From Bacillota bacterium (GTDB lineage Bacteria; Bacillota; Clostridia; Lachnospirales; Lachnospiraceae): a stretch of DNA of 34,109 nt. Shown here piece by piece: positions 24,700 through 32,282 of this stretch. The stretch spans positions 1 to 34,109 of the forward strand of contig JAEZGY010000016.1 of NCBI GenBank assembly GCA_023416695.1, written 5' to 3'. The translations under genes were made by a program, and so were the position numbers. The notes beneath the pieces were generated by a model. It was given only the letters and a program-made list of their open reading frames with translations. It had not been told where the DNA came from and did no database searches. The first letter of the stretch is position 1; every line of letters begins with the position of its first letter.

Positions 24700-25749
24700 A
24701 TGGAGTATCAGCAGTTTGTAGATGATGTAAGGGATTGTATCAGTATTAAGATTGAGGATGGTTATGAGGTCAAGGTAAATCGGGTTATGAAGAATAATTC
24801 TGTGGAGTTAGATGGTATTGTTTTTTTTAAATCTGGAGATACCATCTCGCCAAATATTTACCTGAATCAATATTACCTAAGGTACCAAGAAGGAGAGCCC
24901 TTAGAGACCATTGCCGATGATATTATAAGTACTTATGAGTATAGTATGAGGGAACAAGCGAAAGAGTATGGAGATTTAACCTTTACCTTTGAGCAGTTTA
25001 AGGATAATATTATTTACCGTGTGGTAAATTACAACCAGAATAAAGTGTTGTTAGAGAGTGTTCCACATGTGCGATTTTTAGATCTTGCAATTACTTTTCA
25101 TTGTCTCGTAAAGCAGGATCAACTTGGAATCGGCACCATACGTCTTACCAATGAGCATAAGGAGTTATGGAATTTAACTGTAAAGGAGTTAATGAGGCTA
25201 GCTTCGGAGAATACAGAGCGCCTCTTTCCTATGAAGATTAGTACCATGGAAGAGGTTTTGGCAGAGTTATTCCATAAAGAATGGGTCAGTGGGGAGAAAG
25301 AAGAGGTGGATGAGCTTGTAAGGGATCTAGATAGTAACTTTGAATTGTTAAAGGAGGTCCAAGAGGAGAGTGAACAGGCAGAGGACGATATCTTGGATGG
25401 TAGAGACGAGTATACAGAGGAGATGCTAGAGGCGATGCTTAGTGATATGATGCAGAATCAGAAGGCTCCCAAGATGTATATTTTAACAAACTCTGTAGGA
25501 ATCAATGGTGCCACAGCCATGATTTATAGAGATGCTATACGTAACTTTGCAGATAAGTTAGAGACCGATTTCTATATTTTACCATCCAGTATCCATGAAG
25601 TTATCTTAGTACCATATGAGAATTCCCTTAGTAGAGAGGAGTTAAAGGATATGGTTGGTGAGGTCAACTGTACCCAGGTACCAGTGGAGGAAGTGCTGTC
25701 CAATCGAGTATATATATATCGGAGAAAGACCAATATGATTGAAATATAG
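24700..25749 (+). CDS. DUF5688 family protein
   Basis: A 349-residue soluble protein resembling the DUF5688 family common in Lachnospiraceae. It starts MEYQQFVDDVRDCISIKI and contains VNRVMKNNSVELDGIVF and NIYLNQYYLRYQEGE early on, which are characteristic of that family. A very acidic, probably disordered or helical stretch lies near residues 205-248, and a second alpha/beta part follows (about 250-349), with ILTNSVGINGATAMIY and FYILPSSIHEVILVP. No catalytic motif, signal peptide or membrane span is visible. The Shine-Dalgarno (GGAGTAGA) is weak. It is flanked by terminators on both sides and so is monocistronic. The function is unknown; family members often occur in several copies per genome. 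Confidence 0.75.
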   Translation: MEYQQFVDDVRDCISIKIEDGYEVKVNRVMKNNSVELDGIVFFKSGDTISPNIYLNQYYLRYQEGEPLETIADDIISTYEYSMREQAKEYGDLTFTFEQFKDNIIYRVVNYNQNKVLLESVPHVRFLDLAITFHCLVKQDQLGIGTIRLTNEHKELWNLTVKELMRLASENTERLFPMKISTMEEVLAELFHKEWVSGEKEEVDELVRDLDSNFELLKEVQEESEQAEDDILDGRDEYTEEMLEAMLSDMMQNQKAPKMYILTNSVGINGATAMIYRDAIRNFADKLETDFYILPSSIHEVILVPYENSLSREELKDMVGEVNCTQVPVEEVLSNRVYIYRRKTNMIEI

Positions 25750-25750
25750 G

Positions 25751-25786
25751 AAAGGCTGTGGCACTTAGGTGCCACGGCCTTTTCTT
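25751..25786 (+). terminator. Terminator after the DUF5688 gene
   Basis: A 13-bp stem (25752-25764 with 25769-25781, one G-T wobble) has a 4-base loop and is followed by TTTCTT. Confidence 0.85.
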
Positions 25787-26071
25787 GTCAATCATGAGCA
25801 TGCAGGAAGTGATTGTTATATCAAAAGAGGTCGAAGCGGTTGCTAACATCTGCACAAATAAGTCTTTGTGAAAAAAATGCTCAATTAAATATATTGAATT
25901 TACAAAATCTAGATGGTAACATGTGGATATAAAGTAATGATATGTAGGAAAGTATCCGTAGACAAGAATATACTTTGAGATAATACATAATAATAAATAT
26001 TGCGAAGAATAATATGTAAACTATTAAAAATAAGAAAAGACCCTAAGAGGGTACATTAAGGATGTGATAAT

Positions 26072-27109
26072 ATGAAAAAATTATGCTTTTATGATGCAAA
26101 GCCTTATGATAAAGAATTTTTTGATGAACTAACGGACAAGTATCAGGTGGAGATTGAATATCATGAGGTGAAATTAGACAGAAGGACTGCTTTACTAGCG
26201 GAAGGTAGCGATGCGGTATGTGCCTTTGTAAATGATACCTTGGATGAGGCTACCTTAAAAGTGTTAGAAAAGTTGGGTATAAAGATCATTGCTATGAGGT
26301 GCGCTGGTTACAATAATATTGATTTTTCCTATGCTTATGGGAAGATACATGTAGTTCGAGTACCAGCATATTCTCCATACGCAGTTGCAGAGTTTGCTAT
26401 GGGTATGCTTCTTACCCTGAATCGTAGATTTCATAAGGCCTATACTCGTACAAGAGAGTTTAACTTTAGTTTAAATGGACTGACTGGATTTGATTTACAT
26501 GGAAAGACAGTGGGTGTAGTTGGAACTGGTAAGATTGGTCAAGTCTTTATCGATATCTGTAAGGGTTTTGGTATGAAAATCTTAGCCTATGATCCTTATC
26601 CAATCAAAGATTCTGATTTAGAATATGTAAGCTTTGATGAATTATGTAAGCGTTCCGATGTGATTTCTCTGCATTGTCCTTTGACGAAAGAAAGCTTTCA
26701 TTTAGTCAATCACAAACAAATTGAGAAGATGAAGGATGGAGTCTACATTATCAATACCTCAAGAGGAGCTTTAATTGATAGTGAGGCTTTGTTGGATGGC
26801 ATCCGTTCTCATAAAATTGGTGGAGCGGCATTAGATGTATATGAAGAGGAAAGTGCAGTCTTTTTTGAGGATTTCTCTAATACCATTATACAGGATGACA
26901 TATTGGCACTGTTAATTACTATGCCAAATGTACTAGTAACCTCCCATCAGGCGTATCTCACTAAGGAAGCCTTGATGAACATTGCTGAGACTACTATGGA
27001 GAATCTCAAACAGTATTTTAATGGTGAAATCTTAAAAAATGAGGTTTGCTATCACTGTGCTAAGGAATTTGTCAATTGCCAAAGGAAAAACAATAAACCA
27101 TGTTTTTAG
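26072..27109 (+). CDS. D-lactate dehydrogenase-type 2-hydroxyacid dehydrogenase with Cys-rich tail
   Basis: A 345-residue NAD-dependent D-2-hydroxyacid dehydrogenase, most like fermentative D-lactate dehydrogenase (pyruvate to D-lactate). The nucleotide-binding motif is VGTGKIG (150-156) and Asp174 selects NAD. Catalytic residues are Arg231 (NTSRGAL), Glu260 (VYEEE) and His292 (TSHQAYLT). The N-terminal substrate domain has the RCAGYNNID segment (76-84) typical of D-LDH. The last 20 residues form an unusual basic tail with four cysteines (326, 329, 336, 344). AAGGATG precedes the start. The SRAP gene follows 21 bases downstream, probably on the same transcript. No convincing promoter or Rex site is visible in the 285 bases upstream. 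Confidence 0.9.
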   Translation: MKKLCFYDAKPYDKEFFDELTDKYQVEIEYHEVKLDRRTALLAEGSDAVCAFVNDTLDEATLKVLEKLGIKIIAMRCAGYNNIDFSYAYGKIHVVRVPAYSPYAVAEFAMGMLLTLNRRFHKAYTRTREFNFSLNGLTGFDLHGKTVGVVGTGKIGQVFIDICKGFGMKILAYDPYPIKDSDLEYVSFDELCKRSDVISLHCPLTKESFHLVNHKQIEKMKDGVYIINTSRGALIDSEALLDGIRSHKIGGAALDVYEEESAVFFEDFSNTIIQDDILALLITMPNVLVTSHQAYLTKEALMNIAETTMENLKQYFNGEILKNEVCYHCAKEFVNCQRKNNKPCF

Positions 27110-27130
27110 AAAGTAAAAGGGGTATAAGTT

Positions 27131-27703
27131 ATGTGTGGGCGCTTTAATGTAGATTTTGAAGCAGAGAAAGAACTGAAAAAGATTCTAAAGGAACTTAATA
27201 AAAAATATCCTGGAATGAGTCCAAAGTCTGGAGAAGTATTTCCGACAGACACAGCAGCTATTCTAGTAGATGGTAATGAGGAGGCTAAGGCTGAGTTATC
27301 TGTTTGGGGCTTTCCTCAATATACAGGAAAAGGGGTTATTATTAATGCCCGTAGTGAAACTGCATTTGAAAAGCCAACCTTTAAAGAGAGTATGGTCTCT
27401 CGTCGATGTTTGATTCCGACCACTGGTTTTTATGAATGGGATAAGGAGAAGAATAAATATTTATTTGAAAGTGGAAACTCTCAGATTCTTTATCTTGCTG
27501 GTATCTACAAGGTATATCAGGGGATTAGTCGGTTTGTTATTTTGACCACAGCAGCCAATGCCTCTATGGCTATGGTACACCATAGAATGCCAGTTATAGT
27601 GGAACCACAGGAGATGGCCACATGGTTAGCAGCAACTTCGGAAATAGGTGCCTTTTTATCAAAGATACCACCTATGCTTGAGAAAAGAAAAATGGAAAAA
27701 TAA
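27131..27703 (+). CDS. SRAP protein (YedK/HMCES family), abasic-site crosslinking
   Basis: A 190-residue SOS-response-associated peptidase-fold protein that forms a thiazolidine DNA-protein crosslink with abasic sites in single-stranded DNA. The catalytic Cys2 is exposed after removal of Met1 (MCGRFN). Asn72 (INARSET), Glu102 (GFYEW) and His151 (HHRMPVI) complete the site. AAAAGGGG lies 7 bases before ATG 27131. The length is slightly below the 220 or so residues of Escherichia coli YedK, but all active residues are present. It lies directly upstream of a LexA-controlled translesion polymerase, which fits a damage-tolerance neighbourhood. However, its own 5' region carries no LexA box, so it is likely expressed with the dehydrogenase. 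Confidence 0.92.
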   Translation: MCGRFNVDFEAEKELKKILKELNKKYPGMSPKSGEVFPTDTAAILVDGNEEAKAELSVWGFPQYTGKGVIINARSETAFEKPTFKESMVSRRCLIPTTGFYEWDKEKNKYLFESGNSQILYLAGIYKVYQGISRFVILTTAANASMAMVHHRMPVIVEPQEMATWLAATSEIGAFLSKIPPMLEKRKMEK

Positions 27704-27711
27704 ATAGTTAC

Positions 27712-27775
27712 CCATCACCATTAGCCATATTGACATCGAACATATGTTCTGATATAATATGGGTAATGGTGATGG
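27712..27775 (+). repeat. Perfect 12-bp inverted repeat bracketing the polymerase promoter
   Basis: CCATCACCATTA (27712-27723) is the exact reverse complement of TAATGGTGATGG (27764-27775). The 40 bases between hold the whole promoter and LexA box. The right arm begins at the expected transcription start and ends inside the GGAGG ribosome binding site (27774-27778). Only transcripts entering from upstream would contain both arms. Confidence 0.75.
27730..27758 (+). promoter_or_regulatory. Consensus SigA promoter with LexA box in the spacer
   Basis: TTGACA (27730-27735) and TATAAT (27753-27758) are both perfect and 17 bases apart. CGAACATATGTTCT (27737-27750) fills the spacer and matches 13 of 14 positions of the Bacillus-type LexA consensus CGAACRNRYGTTYC. 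Its core GAACATATGTTC is a perfect palindrome. Repressor bound here would block the promoter until DNA damage. Confidence 0.93.
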
Positions 27776-27786
27776 AGGCAACCTAT

Positions 27787-29046
27787 ATGGAAAAAACAAT
27801 CTTTCATATTGATGTGAATTCGGCATTTTTAAGCTGGGAGGCAGTATATCGGCTACATGTTCTAGGGCATGATAGAGATTTAAGAACCATTCCTTCTGCC
27901 GTGGCTGGTGATGTAAAAAAACGACATGGTATTATTTTGGCTCGTTCTTTGCCTGCTAAGAGCTATGGCATTCGTACAGGGGATATGATAAGTGATGCTT
28001 TAAAGCGATGTCCACAGCTGATGCTTGTGCCCCCTCATTATGATTTATATCAGACGAGTTCTAAGGCTTTTATGGAGATTCTCTGTGATTTCTCTCCTTG
28101 TGTAGAGCCATACAGTATTGATGAGGCCTTTTGTGACATGAGTGAGACGGTAGCTCTATATGGAACCCCAGTAGTGGCGGCTAATCTAGTTAAGGATAGA
28201 ATTAAGAGAGAGCTTGGTTTTACTGTGAATATTGGTGTTTCCAATAACAAGCTTTTGGCTAAGATGGCTTCTGATTTTACCAAACCGGACCGTGTCCATA
28301 CGTTATTTCCTTCGGAAGTCCCAATGAAGATGTGGCCACTTCCAGTAGGGGATTTATTTTTTGTAGGAAGAGCTACAGGGAAGAGATTAAAAACCCTTGG
28401 AATTACTACCATCGGAGAGCTAGCTAAGGCTGATGTTAGGATTTTACGTTCCCATTTGAAGAAGCATGGAGAATTGATACATGACTTCGCCAATGGGGTG
28501 GATGTGTCATTAGTATCCAATGTTACTCCAGCGAATAAGGGCTATGGTAATTCTACTACCATTGCCTTTGATGTGGACGATGCAGATACGGCAAAGCTTG
28601 TACTTTTATCCTTATCGGAGACAGTGGCAGCTAGGTTACGGGAAGATCAGGTATTGGCTACAGTAATTGCAGTAGATATCGTAGACCATGAGTTTAAGCA
28701 TAGCTCTCATCAGATGACTCTATATACTGGAACCAATCAGACAGAATGCATATATCAGACCGCTTGTCAGCTATTTGAGGAGCTTTGGGATAAAACACCG
28801 ATTCGACATCTAGGGGTACACACCAGTAAGGTGGTAGAGGACAGAGGGATTCGTCAGTTGGATTTATTTCAGATGAATCGGTATGAGAAGTTAGAGAAGT
28901 TAGATAAGGCCATAGATAATATTCGAGGGCGATATGGCGCAGATTCGGTGATGCGTGCAAGTTTTGTGAACAGTAGGATCTATCATATGAGTGGTGGAAT
29001 TTCCCCTGAGAAGAGAAAAGTTGACTATAAGGATGTGAAGTTATGA
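27787..29046 (+). CDS. Y-family translesion DNA polymerase (DinB/UmuC type)
   Basis: A 419-residue error-prone polymerase that copies past damaged bases. The palm motifs are HIDVNSAFLSWEA (7-19, metal ligand Asp9) and YSIDEAFCDMS (109-119, Asp112 and Glu113). Thumb helix-hairpin-helix sequence (about 185-215) and a little-finger domain (about 240-350) follow. The beta-clamp-binding motif QLDLF is at 357-361. ATG 27787 is chosen because GGAGG (27774-27778) lies 8 bases upstream and the protein then starts with the canonical KTIFHIDVNS. The upstream frame from 27730 runs through the promoter. It is under LexA control and its stop overlaps the next start. Whether it is closer to Pol IV or Pol V-like UvrX cannot be settled here. 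Confidence 0.92.
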   Translation: MEKTIFHIDVNSAFLSWEAVYRLHVLGHDRDLRTIPSAVAGDVKKRHGIILARSLPAKSYGIRTGDMISDALKRCPQLMLVPPHYDLYQTSSKAFMEILCDFSPCVEPYSIDEAFCDMSETVALYGTPVVAANLVKDRIKRELGFTVNIGVSNNKLLAKMASDFTKPDRVHTLFPSEVPMKMWPLPVGDLFFVGRATGKRLKTLGITTIGELAKADVRILRSHLKKHGELIHDFANGVDVSLVSNVTPANKGYGNSTTIAFDVDDADTAKLVLLSLSETVAARLREDQVLATVIAVDIVDHEFKHSSHQMTLYTGTNQTECIYQTACQLFEELWDKTPIRHLGVHTSKVVEDRGIRQLDLFQMNRYEKLEKLDKAIDNIRGRYGADSVMRASFVNSRIYHMSGGISPEKRKVDYKDVKL

Positions 29047-29300
29047 TGAACGTTCCTGTGGATGTGTTGGCCACCTTTAATACGATAGGAGGAATCAAGC
29101 CTACCTATGTCCGACTAGAGGACAAAGAACATCAATTACACACACATAAGATAGAGGATATTTTATATACCAAGGATGAACGATATGCTGGAATTACAGC
29201 ACTGTTGTTTTGCTGTAATATAGCCATAGGTGATTGTAAGCAGATGATTAAGCTTAGATATCAGGTAGATTCTCATACCTGGGTATTAGTGAATAGCTGA
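29043..29300 (+). CDS. Small protein translationally coupled to the Y-family polymerase, function unknown
   Basis: An 85-residue protein whose ATG (29043, or the adjacent ATG 29046) overlaps the polymerase stop codon. An AAGGATG site is at 29029-29035. I do not recognise a named family. It contains short beta-like strands (VDVLATFNTIGGIKPTYVRL), a basic-acidic middle (HTHKIEDILYTKDERYAG) and a final strand-rich LRYQVDSHTWVLV, suggesting a small beta barrel. It has two Cys adjacent to each other at residues 57-58 and one more at about 64. The overlap means it is made with the polymerase after LexA release, so a role as an accessory or inhibitor of translesion synthesis is plausible. Bacillus pairs UvrX with a small YolD protein in the same way, but the sequences do not look alike. 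Confidence 0.8.
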   Translation: MMNVPVDVLATFNTIGGIKPTYVRLEDKEHQLHTHKIEDILYTKDERYAGITALLFCCNIAIGDCKQMIKLRYQVDSHTWVLVNS

Positions 29301-29330
29301 CAGACTTTTGAAAGCCTGTCAGCTATTTTT
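29292..29330 (+). terminator. Terminator of the polymerase operon
   Basis: A perfect 12-bp stem (29292-29303 with 29316-29327) overlaps the stop codon of the small gene and runs into five Ts. Confidence 0.85.
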
Positions 29331-29350
29331 ATGAGATGCACCGGTAAGTT

Positions 29351-29375
29351 AAAAGGCTTTCTAAAAAGTAGAAAG
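29351..29375 (-). terminator. Weak terminator of the AraC-type gene
   Basis: Read on the - strand, CTTTCT and AGAAAG (29370-29375 and 29357-29362) form a short stem right after the stop codon, with CCTTTT following. The stem is short, so this is tentative. Confidence 0.4.
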
Positions 29376-29376
29376 T

Positions 29377-30294
29377 CTAATCCTCTGAGGATTTGAAGAA
29401 TTCTCTTGGAGAGCAGTGGTACTGTTTTTTAAAGGCTCTTAAGAAGGTAGAGTAGTCTGAAAAACCACAGTAGGATGCGGCACTACTAATGGACATGCCC
29501 TCCCGAATTAATTCAGTTGCCTTAAACAATCGTCGGTTTAATATATAATTATGAAGAGTATAGCCGGTTTTGGTTTTAAACTTATGCATCAAGTAATGTT
29601 TGCTTAAGAAGAAATGGTTTGCTAAGGTATCTACGGACAAATCTTTGCCAATGTTCTTTTTAATATAGGCAATGATGTCAACAATCTGCTTGTCGTATTC
29701 CATGGAGTTCGGGTCATAGATGTAGGTATTCGTTAGGTGAATACGATTTAAGTAAATTAAAAACTCAAGAAAGAGGGACTGAGCTAATAGAGGGCTTCCG
29801 AATTCCTCTGATATAAGTGCTTGTTCCAAATGAGTAAGAATATATTGTAGTCGCTCTTGAAGGGCTTTATCTAGTCTAACTAGGTTAAAGCTCTTTTTAT
29901 CTGCCAATCGAAAGCAGGTAGTAAGGTCGCAATCTGGATGGCTGAACTTTTTAAGGAAAGAGGAATCTACCCAGATAATAATACGGTCGTAAAGGTGATT
30001 AGGGTCGATGACAGGTTTATGAACATCATGATTATTCACTAATAATATGTCCCAAGGCTTAAGTTTATAGGATTTCCCCTCAACAAAATAGGTTACATTA
30101 CCTGAGAGGGTAATGACAATTTTGTTAAAGTCATGGTAGTGATAGTCATATGTTTTATCTGATACATCAGCTATATGGAACAGTCGAAAATCCTGATAGA
30201 GATATCCGGATTTTTTACCGATAGCTGTTGGATTTAAGATAAGATTATCTTTTTGGATTTCTTCTTCTATGGAGGAAAACATGTTCTCTTCCAA
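29377..30294 (-). CDS. AraC-family transcriptional regulator with cupin sensor domain
   Basis: A 305-residue DNA-binding regulator. The N-terminal half is a cupin-type ligand-binding domain (about 45-125), with HYHDFNKIVITLSG (52-65) and a His-rich NNHDVHKPV loop (87-95). The C-terminal about 100 residues carry two helix-turn-helix motifs: LSVDTLANHFFLSKHYLMHKF (219-239) and SISSAASYCGFSDYSTFLRAF (268-288), with the closing SPREFF. The start is TTG 30294, supported by AAGGAG 8 bases upstream; the first ATG (30282) lacks a good site. It is divergent from the J-domain-like gene, with a mirrored -10 region between them, so it may control itself and that gene. Cupin AraC proteins often sense sugars or aromatic ligands; the effector is unknown. 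Confidence 0.9.
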   Translation of the reverse strand: MEENMFSSIEEEIQKDNLILNPTAIGKKSGYLYQDFRLFHIADVSDKTYDYHYHDFNKIVITLSGNVTYFVEGKSYKLKPWDILLVNNHDVHKPVIDPNHLYDRIIIWVDSSFLKKFSHPDCDLTTCFRLADKKSFNLVRLDKALQERLQYILTHLEQALISEEFGSPLLAQSLFLEFLIYLNRIHLTNTYIYDPNSMEYDKQIVDIIAYIKKNIGKDLSVDTLANHFFLSKHYLMHKFKTKTGYTLHNYILNRRLFKATELIREGMSISSAASYCGFSDYSTFLRAFKKQYHCSPREFFKSSED

Positions 30295-30336
30295 ATAAAG
30301 GACTCCTTTCTTAGCCTTCCAAGGTCATTTTCCTAC

Positions 30337-30370
30337 AGTATAGCATGAATTCGGGGATATTGCCTATACT
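30337..30370. promoter_or_regulatory. Mirrored promoter region between divergent genes
   Basis: On the - strand TGCTATACT (30345-30337) is an extended -10 for the AraC gene. The inverted repeat AGTATAG (30337-30343) / CTATACT (30364-30370) gives the + strand a TATACT as well, so each direction has its own -10-like copy, 20 bases apart. Neither has a good -35, which suggests activator dependence. Confidence 0.5.
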
Positions 30371-30419
30371 ATTATTAGTTTTGGAAGTAAAATGAAATAG
30401 CATGTTAGGAGGCTTTGTT

Positions 30420-31211
30420 ATGCAATGTAAAATTGAAGAAATTAAGCGAGATCAGGTTTATTCTGTAGGAGCCCCAAAGAAAATAGAGGTAGGTTCCTAT
30501 GAATGGACTAATCATGGGGAGTCAGGACGAACGTATACCTATCGAATGAGTGAAGAGAGATTTAAAAGAGAAAACACAAAAGCCTACCGTATTTTGCTAG
30601 AGGTGGAAGGGGAAACCCATTTAGTAGCAACCATAGGATATTATGATCTGGTAGATTATACAATTGAGGATTGCATTGGTGACCGCCTAATTGAACATGT
30701 GGCTACAAAGACAGGAATGCCTTATGAGGACATCTGGACGATTCTTTTAGAAAAGCTACAACCCCTTCAGCAAGCCATACAGCAGGAGTTTAGTCAGACG
30801 GAGGAGGCTAAAACAAGTAAACGCAATCAGGAAATTATTAAAGAGTATAAAGAGAAGAAGAGAAAGTTTTGTATGGAGTTAGGAATAGATGGGGCAAAAT
30901 ATGATCGTTGCTACAATGTGTTTGGAGAATTAATGGATGGAGCCTATTTAAGTAAACTCCATGAACAAGTGGCACAGAGACAGAAATTTAGTGCCAATAG
31001 TAAAAGAAAACACAAGGATAAGTGGCGTAATTTTAGTGGTTTTGCAGATGCCTTTTCGGGACAATCTTCCTTTAATGAAGAAGAACAGGAGATGTTAACA
31101 AGATTTTATAAAACATTAGCAAAGAAGTTTCATCCGGATGCAAACCCTGGAGTAGATACCTCTAAGGAGATGCAGTTACTTAATCAACTTAAAAAAAACT
31201 GGGGAATATAA
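30420..31211 (+). CDS. Protein with C-terminal J-domain-like (HPD) segment
   Basis: A 263-residue soluble protein. The last 40 residues, FYKTLAKKFHPDANPG (229-244) followed by a helix with LLNQLKKNW, match helix II, the HPD loop and part of helix III of DnaJ J-domains. HPD itself is at 238-240. This would recruit and stimulate DnaK. The rest is unfamiliar: an N-terminal beta-rich domain (1-80, with YEWTNHGESGRTYTYRMSE) and a charged helical middle (about 110-205). No zinc finger or C-terminal substrate domain of true DnaJ is present. ATG 30420 is preferred (AGGAGG at 30407-30412) over ATG 30402. It is divergent from the AraC gene. It is better called a J-like specialised co-chaperone than DnaJ. 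Confidence 0.72.
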   Translation: MQCKIEEIKRDQVYSVGAPKKIEVGSYEWTNHGESGRTYTYRMSEERFKRENTKAYRILLEVEGETHLVATIGYYDLVDYTIEDCIGDRLIEHVATKTGMPYEDIWTILLEKLQPLQQAIQQEFSQTEEAKTSKRNQEIIKEYKEKKRKFCMELGIDGAKYDRCYNVFGELMDGAYLSKLHEQVAQRQKFSANSKRKHKDKWRNFSGFADAFSGQSSFNEEEQEMLTRFYKTLAKKFHPDANPGVDTSKEMQLLNQLKKNWGI

Positions 31212-31229
31212 AAAAGTATGGAATTGGTA

Positions 31230-31258
31230 TTGATTTGTTTTGTAAAATAATATAAAAT
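31230..31258 (+). promoter_or_regulatory. Candidate promoter for the degV-like gene
   Basis: TTGATT (31230-31235) and TAAAAT (31253-31258) are 17 bases apart, followed by a leader of about 100 AT-rich bases before the start. Confidence 0.45.
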
Positions 31259-31362
31259 AGTTTCATGTACCAAACAAGATAGTATTTAAAACTATTTACA
31301 ACAATATAATAAGCTGTTTATAGATGGCTTATTTGTATAAAACTCTGAGGAGGGGTGGCACT

Positions 31363-32232
31363 ATGTCATTTGAAATTATTACAGACTCATCAGCAAATTT
31401 ACCAGAGAGTATGATTGATCAATACAATCTTCATGTTATGTCTTTGGTTTTTCGTGTTAATGAAAAGGAATACCTAGGTTATGTTAAGGGTGAGACTATG
31501 GATTTAGCACAGTTTTACAAAATGATGAGAGAGAAAGAGAATATTACAACATCTCTACTTAATATTGAGAAATGTACAGAGTTTATGAAAAACCTACTAG
31601 ATCAGGGCAAAGATATTCTTTATATCGGTTTTTCTTCTGGTTTAAGTGGAAGCTATCAGGTAGGAGATATTGTTGCAAAGCAGTTACAAGAGGAATATCC
31701 AGATCGTAAGATCTATACAGTAGATACCTTAGCAGCGGCCCTTGGAGAGGGATTACTTGTGTATTTAGCTTGCCAAAAGAGGTCGGAAGGCTATTCTATA
31801 GAAGAAGTGCATCAATGGGTATTAGATAACCGTCTTAGCATATGCCATTGGTTTACTGTGGATGATTTATTCTTCCTAAAGCGTGGTGGAAGAGTGTCTC
31901 AGGCCTCTGCCATTGTTGGAAGTATCCTAAGCATCAAGCCAGTTATGCATGTGGATGATGAAGGACACCTCATTCTTATGGATAAGGTTCGTGGACGTAA
32001 GAAATCACTAGAAGCTTTAGTAAAACATATGGAAGATACAGTAATAGATCCAGAAAGTCAGAGTATCTTCATTTCTCATGGAGATTGTCTAGAGGATGCT
32101 CAGTATGTAGAGAAATTAGTTCGAGAGAAATGGAATGTGAAGGAAGTAATGATTCACATTCTAGATCCAGTCATTGGTGCTCATTCAGGACCTGGAACTG
32201 TTGCTTTATTCTTTGTGGGAGCAAAAAGATAA
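31363..32232 (+). CDS. DegV family fatty-acid-binding protein
   Basis: A 289-residue EDD-fold protein of the DegV/FakB family. Family members bind fatty acids and present them to the kinase FakA for phosphorylation before phospholipid synthesis. Recognisable parts are the N-terminal ITDSSANLP (6-14), TTSLLN (62-67), SSGLSGSYQ (91-99) lining the lipid pocket, FLKRGGRVS (171-179) and the C-terminal HSGPGTVALFFVG (274-286). ATG 31363 lies 7 bases after AGGAGGGG (31348-31355), and the protein then starts in register with the family. The upstream ATG 31324 has no site. It is monocistronic with its own terminator. Its FakA kinase partner is not in this window. Confidence 0.92.
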   Translation: MSFEIITDSSANLPESMIDQYNLHVMSLVFRVNEKEYLGYVKGETMDLAQFYKMMREKENITTSLLNIEKCTEFMKNLLDQGKDILYIGFSSGLSGSYQVGDIVAKQLQEEYPDRKIYTVDTLAAALGEGLLVYLACQKRSEGYSIEEVHQWVLDNRLSICHWFTVDDLFFLKRGGRVSQASAIVGSILSIKPVMHVDDEGHLILMDKVRGRKKSLEALVKHMEDTVIDPESQSIFISHGDCLEDAQYVEKLVREKWNVKEVMIHILDPVIGAHSGPGTVALFFVGAKR

Positions 32233-32256
32233 TAGAAGTGATATGACAATAAATTA

Positions 32257-32282
32257 GGCTCTCTTTTTTAAGAGAGCCTTTT
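32257..32282 (+). terminator. Terminator after the degV-like gene
   Basis: GGCTCTCT (32257-32264) pairs perfectly with AGAGAGCC (32271-32278), followed by four Ts. Confidence 0.85.

Noticed and set aside
24624..24724. A 33-codon GTG-started frame overlapping the start of the DUF5688 gene, near a strong AAGGAGGT
   Set aside because: The Shine-Dalgarno is 19 bases from the GTG, far beyond working distance, and the product resembles nothing.
25788..25871. A 25-codon frame starting near 25793 (MSMQEVIVISKEVEAVAN...) that faintly resembles the signalling region of methyl-accepting chemotaxis proteins
   Set aside because: Too short, without a ribosome binding site, directly after a terminator. 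The resemblance is to a generic amphipathic helix, so a pseudogene fragment cannot be supported.
25866..25871. TTGTGA as a possible Rex (redox repressor) half-site upstream of the D-lactate dehydrogenase gene
   Set aside because: The matching inverted half at the right spacing is missing, and the site is 200 bases from the start codon.
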